Shown: positions 44,136 to 54,013 of the stretch, piece by piece
Position numbering within the stretch: the first letter of the stretch is position 1
How the letters are laid out: each line of letters opens with the position of its first letter
NCBI RefSeq assembly: GCF_900177485.1
Contig: NZ_LT840186.1
Location: forward strand, 496,001 to 560,000
Origin: Candidatus Pelagibacter sp. HIMB1321
GTDB lineage: Bacteria > Pseudomonadota > Alphaproteobacteria > Pelagibacterales > Pelagibacteraceae
Length of the DNA stretch: 64,000 nt
Direction of reading: 5' to 3'
Program-made: the position numbers and the translations under genes
The notes under the pieces: generated by a model
Databases searched by the model: none
Seen by the model: the letters and a program-made list of their open reading frames with translations, nothing else
What the model was told of the DNA's origin: nothing

Positions 44136-44532
44136 TCTTAGATCTTAATTTTTTACCAATATTATCTAGTAAAGCGTTTAAATATTTTGTTTGAGAGTTT
44201 TCTAAAAAAAAATTTGATGAGTTTAAATATTCTTTAATAATAATATTTTTTGAAATATTTGGTTTATATAAAAATTCATAGGTAGCTGCAGTTAAAATAA
44301 TCTGAAAAACTTTATCTAAATTTTTAAATGAAAATTCTTCACCTAGTTTGGTATCTATTTCTTCTTTAATCAGTTCATTTCTTTCTATCGATCCTAAAAC
44401 AATATCTTTAATAAATTTTTTAAAACGGTGTTTGGGAAAGGTAATATTTTCCTCTTCATTAAAAATTTTACCATATAATTTTTGAATGATTATAACTCTT
44501 GGATTATTTTTAGGACTATAATGAGTTTTCAT
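44128..44532 (-). CDS. nusB: Transcription antitermination protein NusB
   Basis: A 134-aa helical protein that binds boxA RNA with NusE during rRNA transcription. Segments NPRVIIIQKLYGKIF, FKKFIKDIVLGSIERNELI and ILTAATYEFLYKPNISKNIIIKEYLNSSNFF match the family. It sits between ribH and thiL, its usual place. Confidence 0.88.
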   Translation of the reverse strand: MKTHYSPKNNPRVIIIQKLYGKIFNEEENITFPKHRFKKFIKDIVLGSIERNELIKEEIDTKLGEEFSFKNLDKVFQIILTAATYEFLYKPNISKNIIIKEYLNSSNFFLENSQTKYLNALLDNIGKKLRSKNA

Positions 44533-44536
44533 AGGA

Positions 44537-44920
44537 TTAATAGCTCAAAACAGAAATAACAGCATCGGCGGCTTCAGCACCCTTTTTTCTTCTAGCTCTA
44601 GCTTGCTTCATATTCAAACAAGTAATTACGCCATTGCCAATTGGTTTTTTTGAACTTACTGATAAATCCATTATTGCATTTGTGGTTGCTTGAGAAATAA
44701 AATCAAAATGTGGTGTTTGCCCTTTAATTACACATCCTAAAGCTAAAAATCCATCATATCTTTTTATATGTTTAGATATTAAAACAGGTATTTCAAAAAC
44801 ACCTGGCACTTCTTTGATTTCAAGAATATAATTTTTTGAAAATTTTTTTTTTGCAGATTGAATGAGTCCTTTAGAAACATCCTTATAGTAATTTGCTACT
44901 ACAAATAGTATTTTTTTCAT
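44537..44920 (-). CDS. ribH: 6,7-dimethyl-8-ribityllumazine synthase
   Basis: Penultimate step of riboflavin synthesis. At 127 aa it is shorter than the usual 150, being trimmed at both ends. The core ILEIKEVPGVFEIPVLISKHIK, FLALGCVIKGQTPHFDFISQATTNAIMDLSV and IGNGVITCLNMKQARAR carries the substrate residues, including the His-Phe pair. One base overlaps ribB upstream. Confidence 0.94.
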   Translation of the reverse strand: MKKILFVVANYYKDVSKGLIQSAKKKFSKNYILEIKEVPGVFEIPVLISKHIKRYDGFLALGCVIKGQTPHFDFISQATTNAIMDLSVSSKKPIGNGVITCLNMKQARARRKKGAEAADAVISVLSY

Positions 44921-46026
44921 TAAATAATTTCTTGATTTAATATTTTAATACCAAAACCATCTAAACCAACAACATTTTTTGGTGTTTTGGTTAGTAATGT
45001 CATTTTCCTTACTTTTAACTCTTTTAAGATCTGAGCTCCTATTCCATAATTTTTTATTAAATATTCTTTTTTACTCTCTTTAATTTTTGAATATTTTTTT
45101 TTTGATTTAAAAGAAACATTATTTAAAGATAAATTATTCTCATTGATAAAGACTAAGATACAATTTTTAAATTTTTTAAAATATCTCATTGTTCTATTAA
45201 ATGTATCAGGTAATTTTCCTCCTGTAAGAATGTTTTCGAGTAATAAATTTGACGAAATAACCCTTACCTTTGGAACAATTTTTGATCCAAGTTTACCCTT
45301 AGTAAAAGCTAGATGCTCAGATCCATTGATTTTATTTTCGAAGATTTTAAGCTTAAAATTTTGCTCTTGAATTTTAATATCTAAATTTTTTTTAAGTTTA
45401 ATTAATTTTTCTTTTTTAAGTCTATAAGAAATTAAATCTTCGATCTTAGCTATTCTAAGATTATGTTTTTTAGCAAAAATAAAAAGATCTTTACCTCTTG
45501 CCATAGATCCATCATCTTTCATAATTTCACAAATTACTGCAGAATTATTTTTTTTTGCTAATTTTGAGATATCAACTGATGCCTCGGTGTGCCCAGCTCT
45601 TACTAGTACACCGCCATCTTTGGCGATTATAGGAAATATGTGACCTGGTGAGACTATTTCTTTTTTCGTAACATTTTTTTTTGAAGCAACTTTTATTGTT
45701 CTAGCTCTATCTCTTGCAGATATACCAGTTGTAATGCCTTTTTTGGCTTCTATTGAGATCGCAAAAGCAGTTTTATTTCGTGATTGGTTTACTGGAGACA
45801 TTAAACTCAAATTCAACTTTCTTGCTTGTGAACTTTCCATAGCAAGACAAATTAATCCCCTTCCATATTTAGCCATGAAATTAATATTTTTTGTGGTTGC
45901 AAACGATGATGATATTACGAGGTCACCCTCATTTTCTCTCTTTTCATCGTCTACAAGAATAAACATTTTACCTTGTTTGGCAGTTTTGATTATTCCTTCT
46001 ATTGGAGAAAAATTATTTTTTTGCAT
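44920..46026 (-). CDS. ribB: 3,4-dihydroxy-2-butanone 4-phosphate synthase fused to a degenerate GTP cyclohydrolase II domain
   Basis: A 368-aa protein from the ATG at 46026; an upstream ATG at 46068 would overlap ribE by 56 bases. Residues 1-205 are an intact RibB domain: ILVDDEKRENEGDL, PGHIFPIIAKDGGVLVRAGHTEASVD. Residues 210-368 keep the RibA end (YGIGAQILKELKVRKMTLLTKTPKNVVGLDGFGIKIL) but the zinc site CxDxFGSxRCDC is absent; the aligned region reads PKVRVISSNLLLENIL. So the cyclohydrolase half is probably inactive (RibBX type), and GTP cyclohydrolase II must come from elsewhere. Confidence 0.9.
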   Translation of the reverse strand: MQKNNFSPIEGIIKTAKQGKMFILVDDEKRENEGDLVISSSFATTKNINFMAKYGRGLICLAMESSQARKLNLSLMSPVNQSRNKTAFAISIEAKKGITTGISARDRARTIKVASKKNVTKKEIVSPGHIFPIIAKDGGVLVRAGHTEASVDISKLAKKNNSAVICEIMKDDGSMARGKDLFIFAKKHNLRIAKIEDLISYRLKKEKLIKLKKNLDIKIQEQNFKLKIFENKINGSEHLAFTKGKLGSKIVPKVRVISSNLLLENILTGGKLPDTFNRTMRYFKKFKNCILVFINENNLSLNNVSFKSKKKYSKIKESKKEYLIKNYGIGAQILKELKVRKMTLLTKTPKNVVGLDGFGIKILNQEII

Positions 46027-46606
46027 TAAAATAGTTCTTAACGTATTTTGAAAGAATATCGATCTCAATATTAACCAAACTATTTTTTTTTAATTTTGAT
46101 AAATTGGTTAAATTATATGTATGAGGAATTACCCAAATTTCAAAACTGGATGAAAGAACTTTTGATATAGTTAAAGAAATTCCGTTGATACTTATTGAAG
46201 CTTTTTCTATTAAATCCTGCTTAAAAATTGAAGGTATTGAAAATCTAAATTTATAAGATTTATCAATATTTTTTATTGAAATAACCTTTCCCACACAATC
46301 TACATGTCCTTGACAAATATGACCTGAGATTTGCTGTTTGTATCTTAATGGAAGTTCTAAGTTTAAAATCTTTCCAATAGTAACATTCTTAAAGTTTGAC
46401 CTGACAATAGTTTCATCTGATAAATAAAATTCTAACAATTTATTTTTGACTGATATCAATGTCAGACAAACTCCATCACAAGCAACCGATATTCCTAGAT
46501 CCTTAGAAGTTAACTTTAAATTTGATTTTAAAAAAATATTTATTCCTTTTGGTCTCTTTAAAATTTTTTTTATTTCACCAGAGTTAAAAATTATTCCATT
46601 AAACAT
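46013..46606 (-). CDS. ribE: Riboflavin synthase alpha chain
   Basis: Dismutates two lumazines to riboflavin. The 197-aa protein has the tandem lumazine-binding repeats: GVCLTLISVKNKLLEFYLS followed by the conserved QISGHICQGHVDCVGKV, and ASISINGISLTISKVLSSSFEIWVIPHT in the second. It lies one base after ribD and overlaps ribB. Confidence 0.95.
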   Translation of the reverse strand: MFNGIIFNSGEIKKILKRPKGINIFLKSNLKLTSKDLGISVACDGVCLTLISVKNKLLEFYLSDETIVRSNFKNVTIGKILNLELPLRYKQQISGHICQGHVDCVGKVISIKNIDKSYKFRFSIPSIFKQDLIEKASISINGISLTISKVLSSSFEIWVIPHTYNLTNLSKLKKNSLVNIEIDILSKYVKNYFNAKK

Positions 46607-46607
46607 C

Positions 46608-47714
46608 TTAATTATATATTGTTATTTTGTCTTTATTAAGTTTATTAATTATCCTTTTTTTGTGTTTAAAATTTTTTTTTAATAAATAAACATAATTAAA
46701 TATTTTATAATTATTTTCCAAAGGATCTTTTTTATTGCTTTTAAATAGGTAAAATTCATTAAAAATTTTTTGTTTTAAACAGTTTTCAGTTAATTTTTGC
46801 CCTCCCTCAACTAAAAGATTTCGTACTTTCATATCGTAGAGTTTTTTTAAAATCAATTTTAAATCAAAATGTAAATTTTTATTTAGTTTAAATCTTACTA
46901 GTAATGCACCTTTTTTTTTAAGCTTATTAATTTTTTTTTTTAAACCTGAATTATAAAAGATTATGGTATTTTGTTTATTGATAGATTTAAAAACATAAGA
47001 ACTTTGATTTAATTCCAGATCTTTATCAAGAATTATTCTTTTTGGAGAAAATCTACTTAAACCAGTTAACCGACAATCTAATCTTGGATTGTCTATATTA
47101 ATTGTTTTTGAACTGATCAGTATAGAATCATTTTTGTATCTTAGGTAATGAGTTAATTTATCTGACTCAATAGATGTAATTTTCTTAGTTTGATCACTAT
47201 GAATAACATTATTTTGAGTGACCGCTATTTTTCCTATAACGTATGGAATGTGTTGCTTTCTATTAATTATATATGAATTATAAAAAAGTTTTGCTTTATT
47301 CTGTAGTATATTTTTTTTAACTAGAATGCCATTTTTAGATAAGATTTTTTTTGCTTTATTTTTAACTCTAGGGTCAATGTCTTCTAGAGAAAAGATTACT
47401 TTTTTAATTCCTGATTTAATTATTAAATTTGTACAAGGTGGAGTTTTACCAAAGTGTACACATGGCTCTAAAGTTGAATAAAGTGTTGAACCATTTAATT
47501 TCTCTATAGCTGAATTAATTGCACTTTTTTCTGCATGAGGTGTTCCACCAATCCCTGTTGAACCTGCAGATAAAATCTCATCGTTTTCTCCAACAATAAT
47601 ACACCCAACTGCAGGATTAACACCTGTTAACCCAGTTTTTGATTTAGCCAAATCAAAGGCTAAAGACATAAAAAAATTATCTTTGTTAATAGATTTACTT
47701 ATTTTTGTAGACAT
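46608..47714 (-). CDS. ribD: Bifunctional riboflavin deaminase/reductase RibD
   Basis: Carries out steps two and three of riboflavin synthesis. The deaminase domain (residues 1-150) has zinc motifs HAEKSAI and [11 protein letters not shown]. The reductase domain (150-368) has [35 protein letters not shown] and [14 protein letters not shown]. It overlaps nrdR by 20 bases. Confidence 0.95.
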   Translation of the reverse strand: MSTKISKSINKDNFFMSLAFDLAKSKTGLTGVNPAVGCIIVGENDEILSAGSTGIGGTPHAEKSAINSAIEKLNGSTLYSTLEPCVHFGKTPPCTNLIIKSGIKKVIFSLEDIDPRVKNKAKKILSKNGILVKKNILQNKAKLFYNSYIINRKQHIPYVIGKIAVTQNNVIHSDQTKKITSIESDKLTHYLRYKNDSILISSKTINIDNPRLDCRLTGLSRFSPKRIILDKDLELNQSSYVFKSINKQNTIIFYNSGLKKKINKLKKKGALLVRFKLNKNLHFDLKLILKKLYDMKVRNLLVEGGQKLTENCLKQKIFNEFYLFKSNKKDPLENNYKIFNYVYLLKKNFKHKKRIINKLNKDKITIYN

Positions 47715-48153
47715 CTAATCTGTCAACAAATTGAACAAAATCTTTTTCTTCTTTAAAATTTCGATAAACTGAGGCAAATCTTACATAAGCAACAGGGTCT
47801 AATTCTTTTAAACCATCCATCACCATTGTACCTATTGTGTTCGTTGAAATTTCACTTTGTCCAAGCTCTTCTAATGATCTTGAAATTTTACTAATAAATT
47901 TTTCAGTTGTTTCTGTATCTATTGGTCTTTTTTTAAGTGCTATAAAGATTGATTTAGCAAGTTTATCTCTATCAAATGATGATTTCCGACCATTCTTTTT
48001 TACAACCATCAACTCTCTGTATTGAACACGTTCGAAAGTTGTAAATCTAGCTCCACAAACACAAAGTCTTCTTCTTCTGATTGCAGTGCCATCTTCTGTT
48101 GGTCGGGAGTCTACAACAGAGGTTTCACCTTTTTTACAGATTGAACAAATCAT
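47695..48153 (-). CDS. nrdR: Transcriptional repressor NrdR
   Basis: A 152-aa regulator of ribonucleotide reductase genes. An N-terminal zinc ribbon (CSICKKGE at 3-6 and [13 protein letters not shown]) is followed by the ATP-cone ([30 protein letters not shown]). The glyA-nrdR-ribD order is conserved in alphaproteobacteria. The NrdR box targets are not in the window. The start overlaps glyA by four bases. Confidence 0.96.
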   Translation of the reverse strand: MICSICKKGETSVVDSRPTEDGTAIRRRRLCVCGARFTTFERVQYRELMVVKKNGRKSSFDRDKLAKSIFIALKKRPIDTETTEKFISKISRSLEELGQSEISTNTIGTMVMDGLKELDPVAYVRFASVYRNFKEEKDFVQFVDRLDVYKNK

Positions 48154-49463
48154 CTGTTAAGATTTTTATAAATTGGAAAAGAAGAACATAATTCAACAAC
48201 TTCTTTTTGAACTTCTAATTCAATTTTATTATTGTCATTAGGATTTTCTGATAAACCTTTAATAACTCTAGTTATAAGTTCACCTACTTTTTCAAACTCT
48301 TTTAATCCAAATCCTCGTGTTGTTGCGGCTTGAGAACCTAATCTTATACCAGATGTAACCATAGGACTTTCTGTATCAAACGGTATTCCATTTTTATTGC
48401 ACGTAATGTTTGCCCTACATAAACTTTCAGCTGCTAGATTACCTTTTACGTTAAATGGTCGTAAATCAACAAGCATCAAATGTGTATCTGTTCCACCAGA
48501 ATAAATTTTAAATCCTTTATTTTTTAATGTTTCAGCTAAAATTTTAGCATTAGCTAAAACTGATTTTATATAACTTTCAAATTCAGGTTTTAGAGCTTCT
48601 AAAAAACCTGCAGCTTTACCAGCTATAACATGCATCAAAGGTCCACCTTGATAACCCGGAAATACAGCAGAGTTAAATTTTTTAGATAAATCCTCATGGT
48701 TGGTTAAAATTATTCCACCTCTAGCACTTCTAAAAACTTTATGAGTTGTTGAAGTGACAACATGAGCATAATCACAAGGATTTGGATAACCTTTACCTGC
48801 AACTAATCCAGATATATGAGCCATATCTACCATTAAATATGCTCCAACTTTATCTGCAATTTCTCTAAATCTTTTAAAATCAATTACACGTGAATAAGCA
48901 CTTCCTCCCGCAATAATTAATTTAGGTTTATGTTCAAGAGCTAATTTTTCAACATTATCATAATCAATTAACTCTGATTCTTTATCAACATCATAGCCTA
49001 TTGCGTTGAACCATTTTCCAGACATTGAGATCTTCAATCCATGTGTGATATGACCACCAGAATTTAAACTCATTCCCAAAAAAGTATCTCCAGGATTTAA
49101 TAAAGCTAAAAAAACTGCACCATTTGCTTGTGCACCAGAATGAGGTTGTGCATTTGCAAATTTACAATTAAAAATTTTTTTAAGTCTATCTATTGCTAGT
49201 TGTTCAGCTACATCAACATGTTCACATCCATTGTAGTATCTTTTTCCAGGATATCCTTCGGCATACTTATTTGTTAAAACTGATCCTTGTGCCTCAAGCA
49301 CTGCTTTTGAAACAATATTTTCTGATGCTATTAATTCTATATGGTTTTGTTGTCGTATTAATTCATCATTAACTGCTTTAAATAACTCTGGATCAGTTTC
49401 AGATAAACTTTTTTCAAAAAAATCTTTGTATTGAGTATTTAAATAATTTGTTTCTTTTGACAT
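48150..49463 (-). CDS. glyA: Serine hydroxymethyltransferase
   Basis: Interconverts serine and glycine with THF one-carbon units. The 437-aa PLP enzyme has [41 protein letters not shown], and the PLP lysine in [16 protein letters not shown] strong AGGTGG ribosome-binding site (49468-49473) overlaps the rpiB stop, so expression is probably high. It complements the sarcosine oxidase at 61 kb, which makes glycine and methylene-THF. Confidence 0.98.
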   Translation of the reverse strand: MSKETNYLNTQYKDFFEKSLSETDPELFKAVNDELIRQQNHIELIASENIVSKAVLEAQGSVLTNKYAEGYPGKRYYNGCEHVDVAEQLAIDRLKKIFNCKFANAQPHSGAQANGAVFLALLNPGDTFLGMSLNSGGHITHGLKISMSGKWFNAIGYDVDKESELIDYDNVEKLALEHKPKLIIAGGSAYSRVIDFKRFREIADKVGAYLMVDMAHISGLVAGKGYPNPCDYAHVVTSTTHKVFRSARGGIILTNHEDLSKKFNSAVFPGYQGGPLMHVIAGKAAGFLEALKPEFESYIKSVLANAKILAETLKNKGFKIYSGGTDTHLMLVDLRPFNVKGNLAAESLCRANITCNKNGIPFDTESPMVTSGIRLGSQAATTRGFGLKEFEKVGELITRVIKGLSENPNDNNKIELEVQKEVVELCSSFPIYKNLNR

Positions 49464-49471
49464 AATACCAC

Positions 49472-49897
49472 CTATATTTTTTTAACTCTCTTTAAATGCC
49501 TACCACTTTCAAAAGGTGTACTTAAAAAAGTATTTATGCACTTAAAGGCCAATTCTTTTTTAATCAACCTTGAACCTAATGTAATGACATTTGAATTGTT
49601 ATGCAATCTTGATAATTTTGTATTTTTTATTGAATAACAAAGTGCAGCTCTAATTTTTTTATGTCTATTTGCAGCCATAGACATTCCCATTCCTGATCCA
49701 CAAACTAAAATACCAATATTTTTATTATTTAAACTAACTTTTTTACACAATTGGTGAGCAAAATTTGGATAATTTACAGATGTTGTGGAGTTATTTGTGC
49801 CTAGATCAATGATGTTGATATTGTTTGAAAATTTTTTTTTTATTTGCTCTTTAAGTTTGAAACCAGCGTGATCAGAAGCAATGAAAACTTTTCTCAA
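49472..49897 (-). CDS. rpiB: Ribose-5-phosphate isomerase B
   Basis: A 141-aa isomerase of the pentose phosphate pathway (LacA/RpiB family). Motifs are [54 protein letters not shown]. The only sensible start is TTG at 49897, since an in-frame stop lies at 49916-49918 and no ATG precedes the SDHAG motif. It lies one base after the 2OG oxygenase gene. Confidence 0.95.
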   Translation of the reverse strand: MRKVFIASDHAGFKLKEQIKKKFSNNINIIDLGTNNSTTSVNYPNFAHQLCKKVSLNNKNIGILVCGSGMGMSMAANRHKKIRAALCYSIKNTKLSRLHNNSNVITLGSRLIKKELAFKCINTFLSTPFESGRHLKRVKKI

Positions 49898-49898
49898 T

Positions 49899-50489
49899 TT
49901 AATTAAATTTATGATTTAAAACGCAAGCAACTAAATGAATTCTATTTTCTTCTCCACCATTAAAAAAATTATGGTATTTTGTATTATTAGTTATCCAACA
50001 AGAACCATCAGCTGGCATGTGTTTTGCAACATTATCAATTACCATAATACATCCAGGATTAGTTATAATTGGAATGTGCAATCTTGGTTCGGGATCTCTG
50101 TGCCAACTTAAAGTAGATCGAGGTTGTTTAAGCAAAATTCTTACTCTTCCAAGTTTATATCTTTTTGATAGAGAGTCAAAAACCTCTTTAAAATATGTAT
50201 TTTTAAAATCCTCTATAAATTCAGAATATTTATCTTCTTCAATAGAAACATCTCTTGAAACTTCTTTCCCACTTGCATCTGGTTTTGTCCAAAAAACACC
50301 TCTAGCTTTATGACCTTTAATAGACTCTGGATCTCCTGGGATTTGTGTTAAAGAAATCGCACCAAAATTAGTCACTTCTTCAGGGCTTTCAAAATTTTTA
50401 ATCTTTATTACTTCTTTGTAAGCTTCTTGCAATTTATTAATATTAAACTTTAAATCTAGTTGCTTAAAATCGTTAAAATTTAAATTCAT
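49899..50489 (-). CDS. Aspartyl/asparaginyl beta-hydroxylase-like 2OG-Fe(II) oxygenase
   Basis: A 196-aa protein with the facial triad of the cupin-like hydroxylase family: HRD in STLSWHRDPEPRLHIPIITNPGC and the distal His in NNTKYHNFFNGGEENRIHLVAC, followed by the Arg (ENRIHL) that binds 2-oxoglutarate. Substrates of bacterial members are mostly unknown and include free amino acids or small metabolites. It is the first gene of the leftward run toward hppA and diverges from hemB. Confidence 0.82.
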   Translation of the reverse strand: MNLNFNDFKQLDLKFNINKLQEAYKEVIKIKNFESPEEVTNFGAISLTQIPGDPESIKGHKARGVFWTKPDASGKEVSRDVSIEEDKYSEFIEDFKNTYFKEVFDSLSKRYKLGRVRILLKQPRSTLSWHRDPEPRLHIPIITNPGCIMVIDNVAKHMPADGSCWITNNTKYHNFFNGGEENRIHLVACVLNHKFN

Positions 50490-50521
50490 GATTTTTAATT
50501 ACTCTTTTAAAATAAGATTAA

Positions 50522-50527
50522 TATAAT
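50522..50527 (+). promoter_or_regulatory. Possible -10 box for hemB
   Basis: A perfect TATAAT occurs in the 67-base gap between divergent genes, about 30 bases before the hemB ATG. The region 17 bases upstream (TTACTC) is a poor -35 match. Chance occurrence is plausible in DNA of this composition. Confidence 0.3.
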
Positions 50528-50556
50528 ACATTTGTCGCATTTTATAAAATAATATT

Positions 50557-51546
50557 ATGATCACAGGTAAATATCCATCTCTTAGACTAAGAAGAAATCG
50601 AAAATATGACTGGACAAGGAGACTTGTTCAAGAAAACACCTTAAGTTCAAGTGATTTTATTTTGCCAATTTTCTTACTTGATGGAAAAAATAAAAGAGAA
50701 GCAATACCATCAATGCCTGATGTGTATAGATATTCAATAGATAGAATTTCTCAAATAATAGATAAAGCAATAAAGAATAAAGTTCCAATGGTGGCTCTGT
50801 TTCCAAAAACGAAAAAAATAAAAAAAAATGAACTTGGAACTGAAGCTCTTAATGAAAATAATTTAGTTTGTAGAGCTATTTTACAAATTAAGAAAAAATA
50901 TAAAAATGAAATTGGTATCATGTGTGATGTTGCACTTGATCCTTATACATCACATGGACATGATGGTTTGATAAAATCAAATGAGATAATTAATGATGAG
51001 ACTATTGAAGTTTTGATTAATCAATCTTTACTACAAGCAAAGATGGGTTGCGATGTACTTGCACCATCAGACATGATGGATGGAAGAATTAAAAAAATTC
51101 GTTCTGCTTTAGATAATGAGGGATTAAAAAATATTAATATACTTTCCTATGCTGCAAAATATGCTTCTAGTTATTATGGTCCTTTTCGAGATGCAGTAGG
51201 CTCTAAAGGCTCACTTAAGGGAGATAAAAAAACTTATCAAATGGATTTTAGAAACACCGATGAAGCTTTAAGAGAAATCGCTTTAGATATAAAAGAAGGT
51301 GCCGATATGGTAATGGTTAAACCTGGTATGCCATATCTAGATATTATAAAATCAATTAAAGACAAATTTAAAATACCAGTATTTGCCTATCAAGTCTCAG
51401 GTGAATATAGTCTACTGTCTAATGCTATAAACAAAAACATTATTGATAAGAATGCTATTTATGAGAGCCTTATTGCATTTAAAAGAGCTGGTGCAAATGC
51501 AATAGTAACTTACTACGCAGATAGATTAGACAAAATTTTAATTTAA
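50557..51546 (+). CDS. hemB: Delta-aminolevulinate dehydratase (porphobilinogen synthase)
   Basis: Condenses two ALA molecules to porphobilinogen. The 329-aa protein has RLRRNRKYDWTRRLVQE, the metal region IMCDVALDPYTSHGHDGLI, Schiff-base lysines in LSYAAKYASSYYGPFRDA and MVMVKPGMPYLDII. The cysteines of zinc-type enzymes are replaced (DVALDPYTSHGHDG), indicating the Mg-dependent type. It ends on the base before the recO stop codon on the other strand. Confidence 0.97.
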   Translation: MITGKYPSLRLRRNRKYDWTRRLVQENTLSSSDFILPIFLLDGKNKREAIPSMPDVYRYSIDRISQIIDKAIKNKVPMVALFPKTKKIKKNELGTEALNENNLVCRAILQIKKKYKNEIGIMCDVALDPYTSHGHDGLIKSNEIINDETIEVLINQSLLQAKMGCDVLAPSDMMDGRIKKIRSALDNEGLKNINILSYAAKYASSYYGPFRDAVGSKGSLKGDKKTYQMDFRNTDEALREIALDIKEGADMVMVKPGMPYLDIIKSIKDKFKIPVFAYQVSGEYSLLSNAINKNIIDKNAIYESLIAFKRAGANAIVTYYADRLDKILI

Positions 51547-52227
51547 TTATTTTAAAGAATTTATAAACTGTTCTCTAGTCAAAGGGTGATTAATATTATT
51601 TGGTTTAAGAATTGTTTTATCCAAAAAATCTCCAACTAATTTAAGTCCATTTAAAAGATCTTTTATATTTTCTTGGTTTTCATCTTTGTCGATCAAAAAA
51701 TTTGGAACTAATTTTCTTTCAGTTGATGATTTAGCAAAATACACAGTTTTATTATCTAAAATTTTTTTATTAACCATTTGTTTAAGATCTAAATTGAAAC
51801 CAAGAATACTTAAAAGGTTAAGTTCCCAAAAAATATATCTTTTTAACCAATCTGGCTCTTCTAAAATTTTATATAAATCATTTATTGATTTATAAATGTC
51901 CTCATTTCTTTGAGAGTCTGCTGTTAAGATTTTTATCAAATTCATAGATGATGAAATGCAATTTAATTTTTTTGGATCATCAAAATAAATAGGAGTAAAG
52001 GCTTTAGAAATTTCAATTTTAAAATAACCAATTCTATTGACTGATTTAGAGTTATAATTTGTATAAAGTAAATTTCCAACTTGGAGATAATTCTTTATTT
52101 TTTTTGATGTTCCGCCAAAAATTATACCAGAAACCTTCCCTCGTTCTTTTGTAAATATTTCTGTTATTATGGAATTTTCATTATACCTGTTTTTTGATAA
52201 CAAAAATCCTGTATCATCCCAGTTCAT
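51547..52227 (-). CDS. recO: DNA repair protein RecO
   Basis: A recombination mediator that loads RecA with RecR. The 226-aa protein has the OB-fold start DDTGFLLSKNRYNENSIITEIFTKERGKVSGIIFGG and the helical C-terminal domain (WLKRYIFWELNLLSILGFNLDL). It follows rnc by three bases, without the era gene that usually lies between them. Confidence 0.9.
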   Translation of the reverse strand: MNWDDTGFLLSKNRYNENSIITEIFTKERGKVSGIIFGGTSKKIKNYLQVGNLLYTNYNSKSVNRIGYFKIEISKAFTPIYFDDPKKLNCISSSMNLIKILTADSQRNEDIYKSINDLYKILEEPDWLKRYIFWELNLLSILGFNLDLKQMVNKKILDNKTVYFAKSSTERKLVPNFLIDKDENQENIKDLLNGLKLVGDFLDKTILKPNNINHPLTREQFINSLK

Positions 52228-52230
52228 AAA

Positions 52231-52893
52231 TTACTGATTATTTTCTAAACAAATAATTGCTGCATTTTGTTCAGCATCTTTTTTTGATGTACCTTGGCCA
52301 ATATAGAATTTTGTATTTGGAAGTTTAACTGCTACTTTAAAAATTGGTTTGTGTCTTGGTCCAGTATTAGAAATTATCTTATATATAGGTAGTTTTTTAA
52401 ATTTCTTCAGTGAATATTCTTGTAATTTAGTTTTTGCATCTATCTGCGTGATAACGCTCTCTTTAATATTTTTGCTCCAAAAAGTTAAGATAAAATTTTC
52501 TACAGCTGTAAAGCCTTTATCTAAATATATAGCACCAATTAATGCTTCACAACAATCAGCAATCACTTTATCTTCAACTTTAATTTTTTTATTTTTAGGA
52601 TTAAATGTTAGAATATATTTTTCTAAAGAAATATTATTAGCTATTTGAAGACATGTTTTTTTGTTAACCAAAGATGCAAATTTCTTATCTAAAATACCTT
52701 CCTTTTCTTCAGGATAAATTTCTAAAAGTTTTTTTGCTATTATAAGTCCTAAAACTCTATCACCTAAAAATTCAATTTTTTCGTTATTATTGATTTTATC
52801 ATAACTTTTGTGTGTTAAGGATTTTACTAGAAGTTTTTTATCTTTAAATTTATAGTTAATTTTTTTTTCTAAATTGAAATAATCTATTTTCAT
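52231..52893 (-). CDS. rnc: Ribonuclease III
   Basis: The double-strand-specific endonuclease for rRNA processing. The 220-aa protein has the nuclease signature EKIEFLGDRVLGLII (Glu41-Asp45), the second acidic cluster DCCEALIGAIYLDKG and a C-terminal dsRNA-binding domain (TKLQEYSLKKFKKLPIYKI...FYIGQGTSKKDAEQNAA). It shares one base with lepB. Confidence 0.96.
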   Translation of the reverse strand: MKIDYFNLEKKINYKFKDKKLLVKSLTHKSYDKINNNEKIEFLGDRVLGLIIAKKLLEIYPEEKEGILDKKFASLVNKKTCLQIANNISLEKYILTFNPKNKKIKVEDKVIADCCEALIGAIYLDKGFTAVENFILTFWSKNIKESVITQIDAKTKLQEYSLKKFKKLPIYKIISNTGPRHKPIFKVAVKLPNTKFYIGQGTSKKDAEQNAAIICLENNQ

Positions 52894-53627
52894 TAAATAA
52901 TTTTCTTAAAAAATCTATTAAATCTAATAGATTTATGCCACTTCCAAAATGCAAAAAAACTACCGATTGATTTGTCAGAAGAAAAAAAAATAAATTGAGC
53001 TTTACCAACAAGATTATCTTTATGAACATATCCAACACTTGATAAAAATCTACTATCTTTAGAACAATCTCTATTATCTCCTAGGAAAAAATAATGGTCT
53101 TTAGGGACAATAAATGGATCGGAATTATTGAATGGAAAATTTTTTAGATATACAGTTTTATGAATCTTATTATTTGGTAATTTTTCCTCAAAAGTAAAAA
53201 CATCTATTGTTCTATTGCCGCAAAAAATTTTATCAGAAATTGATGTACGAGATTTTAATATTTCACTATTATTAATATAAAGATTTGTATCTAGGAATTG
53301 AATTGTATCACCAGGCAAACCAATTAATCTTTTTATGTAATCAGTTCTGTTATCAGCTGGAGTTTTAAATACAACGACGTCCCCTCTTTTAGGTTCAGAA
53401 AACATTATTCTTTTATTTAGAATTGGAGGACTGAAAGGGAATGAATGCTTGCTATATCCATATGAATACTTTGTGACAAAAAGTCTATCACCAACTAAAA
53501 GCGTAGGCTCCATCGAGGATGATGGAATATAAAAAGGTTGTAATAATAAAGATCTGATAATTACCGCAATAACTAACGCATAAAAAAGAGTTTTTATATT
53601 ATCTAATATTACAGCTTTAGAAATCAT
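52893..53627 (-). CDS. lepB: Signal peptidase I
   Basis: Cleaves signal peptides on the periplasmic face. The 244-aa protein has a single N-terminal membrane anchor (about residues 10-30), the catalytic Ser38 in PSSSMEPTLLVGDRLFV, the catalytic Lys99 in DYIKRLIGLPGDTI, and the box E segment FLGDNRDCSKDSR. It overlaps acpS and rnc by one base each. Confidence 0.96.
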   Translation of the reverse strand: MISKAVILDNIKTLFYALVIAVIIRSLLLQPFYIPSSSMEPTLLVGDRLFVTKYSYGYSKHSFPFSPPILNKRIMFSEPKRGDVVVFKTPADNRTDYIKRLIGLPGDTIQFLDTNLYINNSEILKSRTSISDKIFCGNRTIDVFTFEEKLPNNKIHKTVYLKNFPFNNSDPFIVPKDHYFFLGDNRDCSKDSRFLSSVGYVHKDNLVGKAQFIFFSSDKSIGSFFAFWKWHKSIRFNRFFKKII

Positions 53628-54013
53628 TAAACTTTTTGAATAATTGTAAAGGCAACTGAGTAATCTTTTTCATCAGAAATTGAAAGAAACAATTCAAAAT
53701 TATCAATTTTTTTTATCTTTTTAATAAATTGCTTAATTTTAATATTTTTTAAATAATATGGTTTCCCAAGATCATTATTTAGTACTTCCACATCTTTAAA
53801 ATTTAAGCCATTTCTGAAGCCAGTTCCTAGAGCCTTTGCAAAAGATTCTTTTGCAGCAAATCTCTTTGAATAAAAGTTTATTTTATTAGAAATTTTTTTT
53901 GAATTTGAAATTTCCTTTTTACTAAATGTTCGATTAATGAATTTCTTATCTCTTACTAAATTTGTAAACCTCTTGTTATCAACTATATCAACACCAATAC
54001 CAACTGTTTTCAT
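53627..54013 (-). CDS. acpS: Holo-[acyl-carrier-protein] synthase
   Basis: Transfers phosphopantetheine from CoA to apo-ACP. The 128-aa protein has GIGVDIVDNKRF with the metal-binding Asp and RFAAKESFAKALGTGFRNGL with the Glu-Lys motif. It is flanked by one-base overlaps with pdxJ and lepB, in the conserved alphaproteobacterial order. Confidence 0.95.
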   Translation of the reverse strand: MKTVGIGVDIVDNKRFTNLVRDKKFINRTFSKKEISNSKKISNKINFYSKRFAAKESFAKALGTGFRNGLNFKDVEVLNNDLGKPYYLKNIKIKQFIKKIKKIDNFELFLSISDEKDYSVAFTIIQKV

